From: Kryptolebias marmoratus
Lineage: Eukaryota > Chordata > Actinopteri > Cyprinodontiformes > Rivulidae
Direction: 5' to 3'
DNA: 64,000 bases
Assembly (NCBI RefSeq): GCF_001649575.2
Contig: NC_051439.1
Coordinates: 4,269,152-4,333,151, forward strand
Below, piece by piece: positions 46,358 to 57,508 of the stretch. A program made the translations under genes and the position numbers. The notes under the pieces are model-generated. The model was not told where the DNA came from. It ran no database searches and saw only the letters and a program-made list of their open reading frames with translations. Position 1 is the first letter of the stretch; each line of letters starts with the position of its first letter.

Positions 46358-47312
46358 AACCCCAGTAAAGAAAATGTTGGGACACTGTGTAAAATGATAA
46401 TAAAAACAGAATGCAATGATTTGCAAATCCCATAAACCCATATTTTATTCACAATTAAACATAGTAAACATGTCAAATGTTAAAAGTGAGAAATTGTATC
46501 ATTTTTTTAAAAAGGTAATTTTAGATTTCATGGCAGCAACACTTCTAAAAAAGCAATTGGGATGGAGCCATGTTTCCCACTGTGAAGCATCCTCTCCTTT
46601 TAACATCAGTCCGTAAACATCTAGGAAGTGAGGAGACCATCTGCTGGAGGTTTTGGAGGGAATGTTGTCCGATTCTTGGCTGATGTAGGAATCTAGCTGT
46701 CCTGAGTCTTCTTTAGTGGGTTTTTCATTTTATGATGCATCAAATATTGTCAGTTGGTGAGACTGCATGCAGTTTAGTTCAGCACTGGGACTCTCCTACT
46801 ATGAAGCCATGCTATTGAAATGGATGCAGGATGTGGTTTAGCATTGTGTTCCTGAAATATACAAGATCTTCCCTAAAAAGATGTCATATCGATGGGAGCA
46901 CATGGTTTTCTACAACCTGTACATTCCGTTCTGCATTATAGTGCCTTTTTAGATGTGTAAGCTGACCATGCTATAGGCATTAATGCACACCCATACCATC
47001 AGAGAGGCCTTTGAACTGTGTGCTGATAACAGGCTGGATGCTCCCTCTCCTCTTTAGTATGGAGGATGTGGTGTCTTTGGTTTCCAAAAAGAAATTCAAG
47101 TTTTGATTCCTCTGACCACAGATCAGTTCTCTTTCCCTCAGTCCATTTTAAATGAGCTTTGGTCCAGAGAAGACAGCAGTGTTTCTGGATGGTGTTCACA
47201 TCTGGATTCTTCTCTACATGATAGAGCTTTAAGCAGCATTAGTGGATGGTACAGTGAACTGTGTTTACAGACAACTTTAAAGCATTTGGTCAAGGAAAGT
47301 TACTGAGACCTA
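46358..47312 (-). mobile_element. Tc1-like transposon fragment (3' end and transposase part)
   Basis: The left end has the inverted repeat ACCCCAGTAAAGAAAATGTT, GGGACACTGTGTAAAATG and CCATATTTTATTCACAATTA, the same family as 8272-9788. On the minus strand, 47199-46999 reads LWTKAHLKWTEGKRTDLWSE and SKLEFLFGN, then HTKEEREHPACYQ. Sequence diverges after about 47312, so the 5' part and second terminus are absent. Confidence 0.8.
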
Positions 47313-47689
47313 TTGAAATATATTTTTTTTCTTTTCAATCTTGATTTGTTCTTCTTTAATCAGCCAGTTTTTATTTCTCAAAATAAATAAAATTTTCAGT
47401 GATTTCTAGATTTTCTTTATGCTGATTTATGCATCTTCTTCCTATGGGTCATAATGTACAAAAAGATATCTGAAAAAGGTAATTGGTCCCATCGCACAGG
47501 GAAACAGTGGAGTTTGTTCTATTGATGTGAGAGAGTCCAAACACATTTAACTATGTGTTGTAGCTGTATCAGTAGCTGAAGTAACCTAATGGTCATTATT
47601 CACATTACATAGAGTGTTCCAAAGACCTGGACACTGCCAGATCCAGAATGTCCAGATCTAACAATGCTGATGTAGATTAATAATTGTGA
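47313..47689. other. Unassigned intron sequence
   Basis: No gene or repeat family recognised. Confidence 0.45.
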
Positions 47690-48368
47690 AAATTAAAGGC
47701 TCTTGAAAATAACATTACTTCCGATCTAATGCAACATTGGGAGATGTCACATTCAGAGTAAATGATAAATGGCTTGCACTTGTATAGCACTTTATCTACA
47801 ATCATTCACCCATTCACACACTGTGTATGTTGTGAATGACTCTCACTTACAACATCAAATTTTAGCTCAATATCTGTAGATTTGTCAAAACTATAGCCAT
47901 TTTTGTGTTTTGTAAGGTCACTTGGCTGTGGCAGTCATCTTGAATTAGATTGGCTCCAAAAGGTAATCAGTTGTAGATGTACAGCCAATAAATACATTCT
48001 GAATGTTTCACTAAATTCTGTCCAGTTTTTCATGAGATATTTTGCCAATCCACAAACAGAGTTTACACTAAATAGTTAATTGCAAGATTTTTTAACAACA
48101 ATCTTGTTATCTCTTAGCACTTGGATAATGTGTTGTGGATTAGTCTCAGCTACTGATACTATGTCAATATATGGGAAATTGATTGGGTTATAGCTTTTTT
48201 TGTTATTGCTAAGGTCAGTTAGCATAATGATGGCAAAATTCTAGGTCTACAAACAGTAATTACTTTTGCAGGTGCCAAAAAAATTTATCCAGTAGTTCAT
48301 GAGATTTTCTGGTAACACAGACACTGGCTCAAACATAATCATTCACCTTGCCTTTTCAGCGGCAGCTT
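47690..48368 (-). repeat. Family A repeat, copy 20 (two units, with nested SINE-like tail)
   Basis: The reverse copy begins ATTAAAGGCTCTTG and ATGCAACATTGGGAGATGTC. It is interrupted at about 47761-47822. It resumes GTATGTTGTGAATGACTCTC, has unit junction TTTTGCCAATCCACAAACAG near 48040, and ends CACCTTGCCTTTTCAGCGGC. Confidence 0.8.
47761..47822 (-). repeat. SINE-like tail nested in family A
   Basis: AATGGCTTGCACTTGTATAG, CACTTTATCTACAATCATTC and ACCCATTCACACAC form the inverse of the 13640-13735 tail. It splits an otherwise continuous family A block (ATTCAGAGTA then GTATGTTGTGAATG). Confidence 0.65.
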
Positions 48369-50549
48369 CTAAGATGTGTACAAGTCAAGTTGAGGAGGTT
48401 AAAATGTGGATGTAGGTGGGAAACAAAATCATGTGCATGGCCTAGAATACAGTTTTGCAAGTCATGCACACAAAAATATTTTATTTTCCAAAACTTTGGC
48501 TGTGCAAAACATGGTTGCATAGCTTGCTGGTTACTTGGCCACAAACACTCAGAATTTAGTGAGATTGCAATGGAAAATTCACCTATTTTTTTTTTTTTGG
48601 GTTGCCAAATAGTCTTAAACAGTTGCAGCCCAATGAGACACTGGTTTACCTGGTCTGGTCTGACCAGACTCTGACAGCCTGTTATTTCAAAGCATCAGTG
48701 GTTTATCACTTCCTCTCTGCTCACATCTCCTCCCTTTGACTTTTTTCATATATTTTGCTACAGAGCTCTGTTTTTATTGGCTGCCTCCTGGTAAGCTTGA
48801 TTTACCTCCTGTCATATACTCAGTTCATCTATGTGTGGATTTTCTGTCCAATTTTTTTTTGTTATTGGAGAAGGTGAGGATTCACAGAAAAATGCACCAA
48901 ATTTCACTAGTTTAATGTTTCATGTTCATAAGGTATAAATTGTGTTATTCATAAGTTATGAATCCAGAAAGCATACTTTGGTTACCTCAAATGGTTACAC
49001 TAACAGTGAGATAGCCATGTTGGATCATTTAGGCCGGAAAGTGGTTCTGACCTTTAAGTACCAATGCAATGGACTTTTACTATTTTATGACCCTGCTCAT
49101 TAAAATTAACAATGTAGTTGTAAAAAAAATAGATTTCTCCTTTATGTTACCCTCTGGATTGTCTTACCCACTTCAGATCTAACACAAGAAATTGCTCAAC
49201 TCTCATTCCTCTCTTTAGTGCTTCTTTTATTTCTCTGTTTTTGTCAAAGCTTTTGGCTCCAAGAGAAGACAAAGCAGAAAAGGAGGATCTTTTTCTGACC
49301 CAAATAGACAGTTTGGTCCCGTCCACACAGGAACAACAAATCTTCAAACATCACTTTACTGTTTTTGTGTGGGCACACAACTTTCTGAAAACAACCATTT
49401 TAACACCACTGTAGCACTACAGTAATGAGCATCTGCAAATTCATTGTAGTGACAATAAAGACATCTTGTCTTATCTTATGTGACACAAAGTAGAAGTTAT
49501 TGTCATTGTCAGTCCACAAACAAGATTGGGTTTTTGCTGCCATTGTTGTCTTTTATATACCTTTATTTTATATTCTAAAGTAGATAGTTGTCACTCATAT
49601 ATTAGTCATTTAATATAGCGTATTATGCTAAAAAAAAGTTGTTTTTTTTAATCTGACCTTCCACTGTAAAAGTTAAGCCCTTATGCCTTTTTCTTTTGCT
49701 CGAACTAATAGCCCTTTACCCTTTCCTGTAGAGATTTTTAAATACAATCATTACTAAACATCACCTCAACATGACAGTTACTTGAAGATGAAGCGTATCT
49801 TGTTGGCCACAGGTTCAAGCCCATTACCATCAGAGTCAGAGCTGACCTGGTCACAGAATGCCCTCAAACACTGCACTTCTATCCATAAAAACACAAACTA
49901 GGCTAAAGCCTGCCACTTTGCCCTGATTTACCTTTTGGACTTCTTTGTGGTTGCCTATCATTTGCACTTTTATAGGCTCTGGAGGTCAGTTGTGAACGGG
50001 GTCTTTTGGATTATTTCCCCCAGTGTGCTTGTCTTGTTTCCAACCTACCCTCACCCTCACCTTCACCTGAGCAGCTCTGGGCCTGTAAAGCTCAAATACA
50101 GGGAGAGTCAAATGTGAATGAAGGGGAAAGGTGGTAGTGGTAGGGTATCCTGATAAATGTCCACATCTCATCTCTTCTGAGTACATTGTATCTCTATTTG
50201 CCTTCTCTAATGATTAAAGAAGATGCCTCATACTGTATGATTTTAAAGAAAATACTCTGAGGATTTTCTTTAGTCTTTTTGTCTGCAGAGTTTATGATCT
50301 GCCTGGCAGTGTCCAAGGCCAAGAGAAGCCACCAGAGGCATACACCATACATGTTGCTTTTTTTCATCCAAGCAGTATATCTTCATATTCACTGAGATCT
50401 TTCTAAATGAAAGCAGAACTTTTTGTCTGTAAATTTAGGCAGGATCGACTGAGGTTTTGCATCTTATTTTCCACAGTTTGTTGCTGTGAAAAGTAACATT
50501 AGAAGCTTCCTAGCCAGGGGCTTGACAGTTCCCCTGCTGCCACAAGTAC
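48369..50549. other. Unassigned intron sequence
   Basis: It includes an 8-bp-arm palindrome GTCTGGTC-T-GACCAGAC near 48654. A stretch at 49310-49440 (GTCCCGTCCACACAGGAAC onward) resembles the terminus of the 16270 DNA transposon, too short to assign. No gene recognised. Confidence 0.45.
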
Positions 50550-51250
50550 TTCTATTCCACCCTATTATCTCCTACTCCCTGGGCCTTCTGTTTGGTCCCT
50601 GGCTTTTATAGGAGGGTAGGAGAGGGCCACGAGGAAATGAGCTGACCTCAGGGTCACAAGTGGAGTCAGGGGGCTGGAACTGGACCACAGCCCTGCCAAC
50701 CTCACTTTCTAAGGCCTGATTTGGGTTGAAGTAACAAAAGAAAAAAAATATTTTGGGCGAGACTGGGGACAGGGTGCCTTCTGTGCTTGGCCCCACAATC
50801 GTATGACTTTAATTAAGCCAGATTTGACATTGTTTACAAGTCCCAGTAGTCTTAAATCTTCTGGCTCTTTGCCCTCCTTCCCATACCCTTTATTTCACTA
50901 TCCCCTCAAACTTTGAGCTCTTTTCTTCCTCTCTTTAATATGGTGTCAGACATCTATTTATTATGCTGTTTTAAATGGTTTTCAGGAACCAGTTACAAGC
51001 TATTTGGGAATCCACCAAATAGGATTTGAGGGACGCCCCTCCAAGATGTCAATGTGTTAGCGATATGAAAGGCCGCTCACCCCACTAAACTACCCCTCTA
51101 CTGGAACCTGGGGGCTCTTTATGGCCCCATCAGGCACCCGCATGGACGACTTACTGCTGACCTGTTGACCCGGCAGTTGAAGCCATATGAGGAGGGAATC
51201 TTTCTCTTGTCCCATAACACTTTTTTTTCTTCCCTCAGACTCACTGACGT
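50550..51250. promoter_or_regulatory. GC-richer low-repeat block, candidate regulatory DNA
   Basis: Two complex stretches, 50570-50800 and 51000-51210, stand out from the AT-rich intron. They include GAGCTGACCTCAGGGTCACA, which resembles a nuclear-receptor-type half-site pair, and ATTTGGGAATCCACCAAATA. They lie 1.2-1.8 kb upstream of the 52390 exon. Function untested. Confidence 0.3.
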
Positions 51251-51521
51251 CCTTTTTTAAAGAAAGATTTTGTAACATTCCAAGTTCCCATTAATGTTGA
51301 TTTCATTCATTCATTTATTTATTTATATCAGTCTTTTAACTGAATGTGTAACTAGTTTAAGATCATTTGGACCATTTTTCTTGCTGTTGCTTCTTTTTTG
51401 TTTGGTAAAATTTTGAGATTCATTAAAAGCTCATGACACACAACAGTCAACATTTTTTTTTTTTTTAACAAATCTTTGTTTTGGCCCATGACTGTTTTCA
51501 TTTGATTAAAATGAAGAGTGT
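51251..51521. other. AT-rich spacer
   Basis: Short ATTT/CATT repeats near 51303-51330 and a T14 run near 51450. Nothing else recognised. Confidence 0.45.
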
Positions 51522-51866
51522 AGCAAAATATCTCATGAATCACTGAACAGATTAAAAAAAAAAAATCATTGGGTGTACATCTGTAATTGATAGCTTTTGG
51601 AGTCAACCCGACTTAAGATGGCCGCCACAACCAAGTGATCTTAGCAAACAAAAAAAATGTTTATAATTCAGTCAGTTTTATAGATATTGAGCTAAAATTT
51701 GATTATTTGTTAGTTGAGACTGATCCCCAACTCATACTGTCAGCTTATTCTATTTTAAATAAAATAGTTATAACTCTATTTCTCAAGCTATGTTTATCTT
51801 ATTCTACAACTCTGGCATTAAATGCAGCGGGTGATATGCATTCCTTTAAGGAATGGTTGGCCTTTT
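51522..51866 (+). repeat. Family A repeat, copy 21 (one core unit)
   Basis: It begins TAGCAAAATATCTCATGAAT and continues with an A12 run, GGGTGTACATCTGTAATTG and CTTAAGATGGCCGCCAC. It ends TATGCATTCCTTTAAGGAAT plus GGTTGGCCTTTTA, with hairpin arms nearly intact. It lacks the family start segment. Confidence 0.85.
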
Positions 51867-52389
51867 ATATATTATAGAGGCATGATATTTGTTCTTTTTT
51901 ATTTACTGTCACACTGTTTTCATATGTAAAAGATTAATATGCATCTCACCAGATTTTATCAAGTAAGTGACTGCAGACTTGCCAAACATAAAAAACTCTC
52001 CAACAATCCCCATTGTTTTAAAAATGTACATGCATTTGAACACCTCTTACGACTGGCTTACTGGCATGTTAGCAGCCAATAAGCCCACTGCAGAAAACAC
52101 AATCCTGGGGTGTTGGGTTGCTAATTGGATCAGTTGGGTTAAATAAATGTTTAAGTTTTCCCGTGTACTGACGTGACCTAGTGTTAGAAGACTCTTGTTT
52201 TGCCGAACAGGAAAAAAGCAAACGAAAGAAAATAAAGAGGAAACAGAGCTCATAATTGATAACATCCATTTTGTTAAGTGTATTTTTCCACACATGTCAA
52301 AGTTGTTTGAGTAAACAAAAGCACATTTGTGCTTAAAAAAAATGCTGGGTGAAATACGTTGAGGTTTAATAAAAACGTTGTTGTTTCAG
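51867..52389. other. slc25a21: Intron sequence up to the exon acceptor
   Basis: No repeat family recognised. It ends in the TTGTTTCAG acceptor of the 52390 exon. Confidence 0.5.
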
Positions 52390-52473
52390 GTTCCAAATCC
52401 AAAGAGGAGCTGGTGACCCCACCAGCTATAAGAGTCTGGGAGACTGCTTCAGGACAATCTTCCGTAAAGAAGG
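52390..52473 (+). CDS. slc25a21: slc25a21 internal exon (third coding exon by analogy)
   Basis: This 84-bp exon follows an acceptor TTGTTTCAG. It encodes (R)FQIQRGAGDPTSYKSLGDC followed by FRTIFRKE(G), and ends AAGG/GTAGGT. It continues directly from the previous exon: the first base completes the Arg codon, giving PLDVIKTRFQIQR across the junction. It covers the end of the first carrier signature, the matrix loop, and the start of the matrix-helix EG motif, whose aromatic-(K/R)-G part should lie in the next exon. Compared with the human protein as recalled, RGAGDPTS replaces RCATDPNS, an ordinary fish difference. The exon ends in phase 2, so the next exon must begin with one base completing Gly. 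I looked for an exon encoding LFGFYKGILPP downstream and did not find it before 64000. Confidence 0.95.
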
Positions 52474-52977
52474 GTAGGTCATTAACAACCATTTTTGACT
52501 ACTACTACAAAAAGAACAAATTATCAAAATAAACTTAAATTACTCATACCATTTTTCAGGATGTTAAACATTTCCCTGTTTTTCTTCCAGTGAGACCTTA
52601 GAGTGGCATTAATTACTTTTCATAATTAGTTAACAAATATTATTTTTTTCAAATAATTATTACACAGTTAAAATGTCCGCAAGAATGTTGTGTTCTAGAA
52701 AAAATTAATTATCCTTTTGTGTTCTTGTCAAATTTGACTATTTTAGATGTTTTCATTCTGGAAAAAACAGGTATTTCTTTTGAAATGATTATGCAGGATT
52801 TCTGACTTTGTACACATCTGAACAGACCAACTCAATCTGCATCATTCTCATTTATTTTGGGATGTTTTATTCAACTTTGTTACAACCCTGGTGTTCCTGG
52901 TCAAAAATTACCAATGAGTGTGTGAGACATTAGGTGTAAAATCATGCTTCAGCAGATTCAGCATAATTTCTATCTCA
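52474..52977. other. slc25a21: Intron sequence after the exon
   Basis: AT-rich. No exon or repeat recognised beyond the GTAGGT donor. Confidence 0.5.
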
Positions 52978-53335
52978 CACCCTCAGGTGCGTATGTATTT
53001 TAGTGGACACACACACACACACACATACTCACAAGTCTGTCCCACTATCTTTGCGGGGACTTTCCATTGAGTTCCATACATTTCTACAGCCTAACCCTGA
53101 CCCCCACACTAACCCTAACTATTACCAGTACATAGCTAACCCTAAACCAAACCTAAACTCAGTTCACACCTTAGTCCTAAACCTAACCCCTAACCCAAAA
53201 ACATAATTTCTCCTCGTGGGGACCAGGCTTTGGTCCCCACAAGGAGCAGTCGATCCTCACAAGTTATTATATGTTAGAAAAATTGTCCCCACAATGTAGG
53301 CAATACAAGTCCCCATACACACACTCACACACACC
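52978..53335. repeat. CA-flanked dispersed repeat with degenerate telomere-like core
   Basis: (CA)n at 53007-53024 leads into GTCCCACTATCTTTGCGGGG, then about 100 bp of degenerate CCTAACCC/ACCCTAA units (53090-53195). A strong hairpin GTGGGGACCA-GGCTT-TGGTCCCCAC follows at 53216-53240. CTCACAAG and GTCCCCAC motifs recur to 53315. The open frame here is a translation of the repeat. The layout is familiar from fish genomes, but I cannot name the family. Confidence 0.65.
53216..53240. other. 10-bp-arm hairpin within the CCCTAA-containing repeat
   Basis: GTGGGGACCA, loop GGCTT, TGGTCCCCAC, with perfect arms. Confidence 0.9.
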
Positions 53336-55989
53336 TCACTCCCCTTTTAAGCTTCCAGAGCAGCACCCGCAGGAATCTTTCTCTAACAAAATCTTTCCCA
53401 CATGGGAACCACACCTGTTAACATTTTTACAAACAATCGCAACATTGTCTCAATCATATCTACTGTATATAGAACCTATCTGTCAGCTTTAGTATAAAAA
53501 AATGTTTTTTGAGGCCTTGCTCACAACTCATTCTGTGGCAGCTCAATGACTAAAGATATCCTGTTACTGAGACCCTCAATCAGATCTTGTATTGTGAGAA
53601 GAGAGAGGCCTGAAACCTGACATGAAAGATGCTATAAAGAAGAAAGCGTCAAGTTTAAGATGATAGAGAATATGATCCAGACCAAGAGACAACCAATGTG
53701 GAACAATCCAGTGATGATGAAGAGAGTTCTGCTGAGATTGCTGTTATGTTCTGTTATTTTTATTACAGACTTCAGACAATAATTTTATCACAGGGTTAAA
53801 ATTTCCACTGTAATGTCTTCTTTTCACTAATAAAGTCAGACTGGTCAGTGTAGTTTGGGAACAAAAAAAATCTTATAGCTACTGCTTTAAAAACAAACAT
53901 CCCTAAAAAGGTACTTTTGGGTCATAAAATTACGATGGCAGAAAATAACACTTTGTAAAAATCTCTGTTTTTGGTCACAATTTTATGAAACACACTAAAT
54001 TATTTAATGGTAATTCTAATGATTGGTTGAAGAGCTGAAGGTCTTGTTAGTTTGGTTGCTTCCAAAGGTTAATATGTGTGTTGGCTTCAAACAGTATCAT
54101 GCAGCAAGCTCCTCTTCTCTGCAGTTCTCCCTGGATAAGAGTAGACTAACTAAAGACAGTCATCCTGCTGTGCTCCCTCCTCCTCCTCCTGCTTTGTGAC
54201 AGCTCTGTGAGACAGTGCAGGTGGAGGAAAAAGTGTTTGCCACTCGCTATGTTTACGGCGAGTCGACAGCTTTACTGCGGATATAAAGTTGATCTGCTGT
54301 GAGGTGTGAGCGAGCACGCGGTGAGAGGGCGGTTAGTGACAGTTGGAAATCCTCATTTGGCTGGAGTTTATCAGACACAGCTATCCCACTATAGTAGCTG
54401 TGCTGTCTTCACACCCCCCTCCCACTCACAATAACTCTGTCATTTAACACCTTTGTTGACACATTTTTTGAGTTGGTTTTTGGGGAAGTTGGTCCATAAA
54501 ACTTTCCAGAGCGCAGCCGGACACAATAAAATTGTTTCTAAATTACATCACATCATCAAAATAATTTGGGTTGGAGCGTGGATGGAGTCAACTGACTTTG
54601 AGTTCACGGAGCAAAGCACTGGTATGTGTCAAACAGTCTCCAATAACTAGAGATCCACTTTCTTGTCGGCCAATTATCTTTTTACAGTATATTTTTGCTG
54701 AGTCTATAATCACCATCCATTAGCACAATGGGACTGCATCCAGACCAAACCACTTACAATTTATACCGTTAATGTTAAACCCAGCTGTTGTAGAATTATT
54801 ATTAAAAATAAACATTCCCACCCAACTTATGGCAGCACTCAGCTAACACCAGACCTCACACTAAATTGATGAGGAAATTCTAGTTTTCCTCTGCTCAGTG
54901 ATTAAAATGAAGACTTGAGACAAGAACTAAAGTTATGGTATTCACTTTGTTATAGCAGTAAGGTATATTTGAACATTTGTATTTAAGGAAACAGAAGGAA
55001 ATCTGTGAAGTTCAAAATATATGTAAAATCTACAATAGAATGTGGCTGTTTTAAGTGTGTAACCGTGTAAACTCACAAACGCTTGGTTTAAAATTTTCTT
55101 ACAGGCCAGATTTCCTTTTCTTTTCTGCAACTATTGGTGACAAATTGTGAACAGCATTCCCAATAGAATCTTCAAAATTTGCAGGGTTTTCTCACTTTCG
55201 CATGAGTCGCAGAGCCTGGCATTTATAATGGTTTTTACACAAGCACAGTTTAAGTTTTTTGGGATTTTTGAAGATTTTACTACAGATGTTCACCTTAGTG
55301 TGATGATGTCACACAATGTAAAAAATGAGCTGTGTGAACCTTCCCAAAATTTGCAAACTTTCTATATCCGCCAAGCACTCATTGACTTCCACTGTATATG
55401 AGTTTAGTTGTTTTTTTTTTGAAAACAGAAGGGAAGTCACTTACAATTCAGGAATTTTTCCAATATTTCCAATAGGCACTAGCTACCCATGAGCATTTCT
55501 TCAGAAATTTTCTAGGTAAAATTTAGAATTTTATCTCATAAACTAATTCCCATACAAATATTTTTAAATGTTTAAATGCCTTGTGGCTACATATTTAGCC
55601 TGTGCCGTTTTATTCTGTGAATCCTGCCACGTGTCGCAGTTCTGCTGATTTGTTCCTTTTTAGTGACATAGTCAAGGTGACAGTATTGGGAAAGTGAAAA
55701 TATTTGCAGATGAGGCAAACTCACTGTTTACATGATAAAATGTTGGGTGGGTCATATTTCCTGTGGATGTCCTCAAAAAAGTGCTGTGAAGCTGAACATT
55801 TTTTTTCTTTTTTTTTTTCTTGTAATGTAAAGGTTTTATGTGCTTTGACATGTTTTGTCTTCTTCTTATTATTGGCTGTTTTTTTATTTTTATTATTGGG
55901 CCTGTCTTTGTAGTTCTGTCACTGACACACTCCTCTCCAGATGGATGGAGGCTGTTAAAAAAGGAAAGGTTTATGAAAATGAAAGCCAA
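53336..55989. other. Unassigned intron sequence
   Basis: No gene or repeat family recognised. The stretch 54160-54370 is GC-richer. Frames such as 55672-55998 minus are low-complexity (poly-Lys from a T-rich run). Confidence 0.45.
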
Positions 55990-56420
55990 ATTATACACGC
56001 TAGTTCAAACAAACACAAAGTAACTTGTGGACACACGTCCATTTGGCTTCCCCCTTGTCCCCCGCTCTGTGTCAGGGGGCCATTTGTTTAGGGACAACAA
56101 AAAGGGACTTAGTGAGTACTTTACATTGGAAATCAAATTAGAATTCAAATGATGGCCACTCACTGGAGGCCGTATTTGTTCTGTAACAAATTTCACTCCT
56201 CCTTCATCACCCAGCGGCTGCCCAGCCTGACCACACCCGGGAAATCTGTGGCCACCATTTGCATGGACAAAGAGAGCAGAAGGAAGGGCCTTCCGTCTGA
56301 CTGAAATAACATGTTAACACAAACCACACGAGACATTCATTTTTGTCTTCCGCGAAGGATTTTCTGCAGAGATAATCCCTTGCTTTGCTTTTATCACGAG
56401 GGCACAAATACTCAGAACTA
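55990..56420. promoter_or_regulatory. Candidate conserved non-coding block
   Basis: Complex, GC-richer sequence without repeats. It includes TTTGTTTAGGGACAACAAAA, GAGGCCGTATTTGTTCTGTA and CACCATTTGCATGGACAAAG (a near-octamer TTTGCATG). Inference from composition and location only. Confidence 0.3.
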
Positions 56421-56904
56421 GTTCTGCTGTGTAACTTCAGGTGTCAGCTGATAAGTGTTTATGATAAACTCAAAACAATACACACAGTGTGTATTTTAGC
56501 TAGTTTTAGGAGATCCAATATGTTGAGCAGCTTTTAGCTAAAGATTTAGATTGGTAAAAATATCTCCATGATATACTGATCTTTTGGAAAATAGATGTCA
56601 AATATGAGTATTTTATTTGGAAAAAGAAATTGTCCTTTGAGGTCAAATGAAATTTAAAAAAATCCCAACTGTTACAGAGATTAGCAACAACATGAAGAAG
56701 AACTGATGGAGGAATGTATCATAAAGAGGTTTACTGAAATAAATTGAGAAGTATTTTTTCTCATAAACTTTTTAACTATTTTTTTTTTCCAAAGTTGGGT
56801 ATTACCAGCTGCTAACGATTCGATAGATCACATGTTCATGTCCCTTTTGCTCTGAAGTCCCTTTCCTAGCCTGGAGGTTTCTTCATTCTTTATAAACTTG
56901 AAAT
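56421..56904. other. AT-rich spacer
   Basis: It contains TTTTAGCTAGTTTTAGG and CTTTTAGCTAAAG, which could be outlying family B remnants. Nothing else recognised. Confidence 0.4.
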
Positions 56905-57080
56905 TGACAAAAAAGTTGCTAAAAGCTGAAATTAGCATGATAGTAGCTAAAAAGAGCACGAAAGTTTAAAAAAAAAATTGAGCAGGTATGCTGAAGTAGA
57001 TTTTAAAAAACAATGTTTTAAAGGAATCTAAACGATCTCAATGTATTTCTATGAGGAGGATGTTTTTAAAGACAGTTTAT
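56905..57080 (+). repeat. Family B repeat, copy 6 (fragment)
   Basis: TTGCTAAAAGCTGAAATTAG and AGTAGCTAAAAAGAGC are followed by GTATGCTGAAGTAGATTTT and GATCTCAATGTATTTCTATG, the conserved arm. Both termini are missing. Confidence 0.65.
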
Positions 57081-57277
57081 TAATTCAGAAACTATAAAAA
57101 TTAGACCCTGGGTCAAAAAGTGAGATAAGATGCAATTTTAACAGTATATTTTGGAAAAAGGCTTTTGCCACAAATTCAAGTGACTGCCCTTTGCCCTGTT
57201 TCTTCAAACTTTTAAATAATGCTTCAACCATACATGACCTTCTAACTTCTCATTAAAGCTGTTTGACCCTTGAACTC
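57081..57277. other. Spacer
   Basis: Nothing recognised. Confidence 0.4.
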
Positions 57278-57400
57278 AGGGGTCTAAACTCTTTTTGACA
57301 ATGAGCCAAATTTAAAAACCTGATACAGGGTTAAATTTCTTTTTAATATTTTTATGAAAAAATTATTTGCCAAGTGTGTCAGAGTTCTTTGTCAATATTT
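57278..57400 (+). mobile_element. Possible hAT-type MITE end
   Basis: CAGGGGTCTAAACTCTTTTT with GACAATGAGCCAAATTTAAA resembles the widespread CAGGGGTGTCCAAACTTTTT hAT terminus. No matching right terminus found. Confidence 0.4.
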
Positions 57401-57422
57401 TTATTAAGAAATATGAAATTAA

Positions 57423-57424
<2 letters not shown>

Positions 57425-57489
<65 letters not shown>

Positions 57490-57508
57490 GATAGATAGAT
57501 AGATAGAT
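57425..57508. repeat. (AT)n followed by (GATA)n microsatellite
   Basis: About 30 AT units with one GT interruption near 57477, then about five GATA units at 57489-57508. Read directly. Confidence 0.97.

Larger units (their letters stand above)
35987..52389 (+). other. slc25a21: slc25a21 intron between the two exons
   Basis: This is a GT-AG intron of about 16.4 kb with a phase-2 junction. It holds family A copies in both orientations, an RTE-like LINE remnant, a Tc1-like remnant, and several low-repeat blocks listed separately. No other exon was recognised inside it. Confidence 0.9.

Noticed and set aside
53090..53195. True telomeric array
   Set aside because: Units are too degenerate and the block is embedded in a CA-flanked, hairpin-containing dispersed repeat.
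55672..55998. Minus-strand frame of 108 codons
   Set aside because: Lys-rich run comes from a T-rich low-complexity tract, with no recognisable domain.
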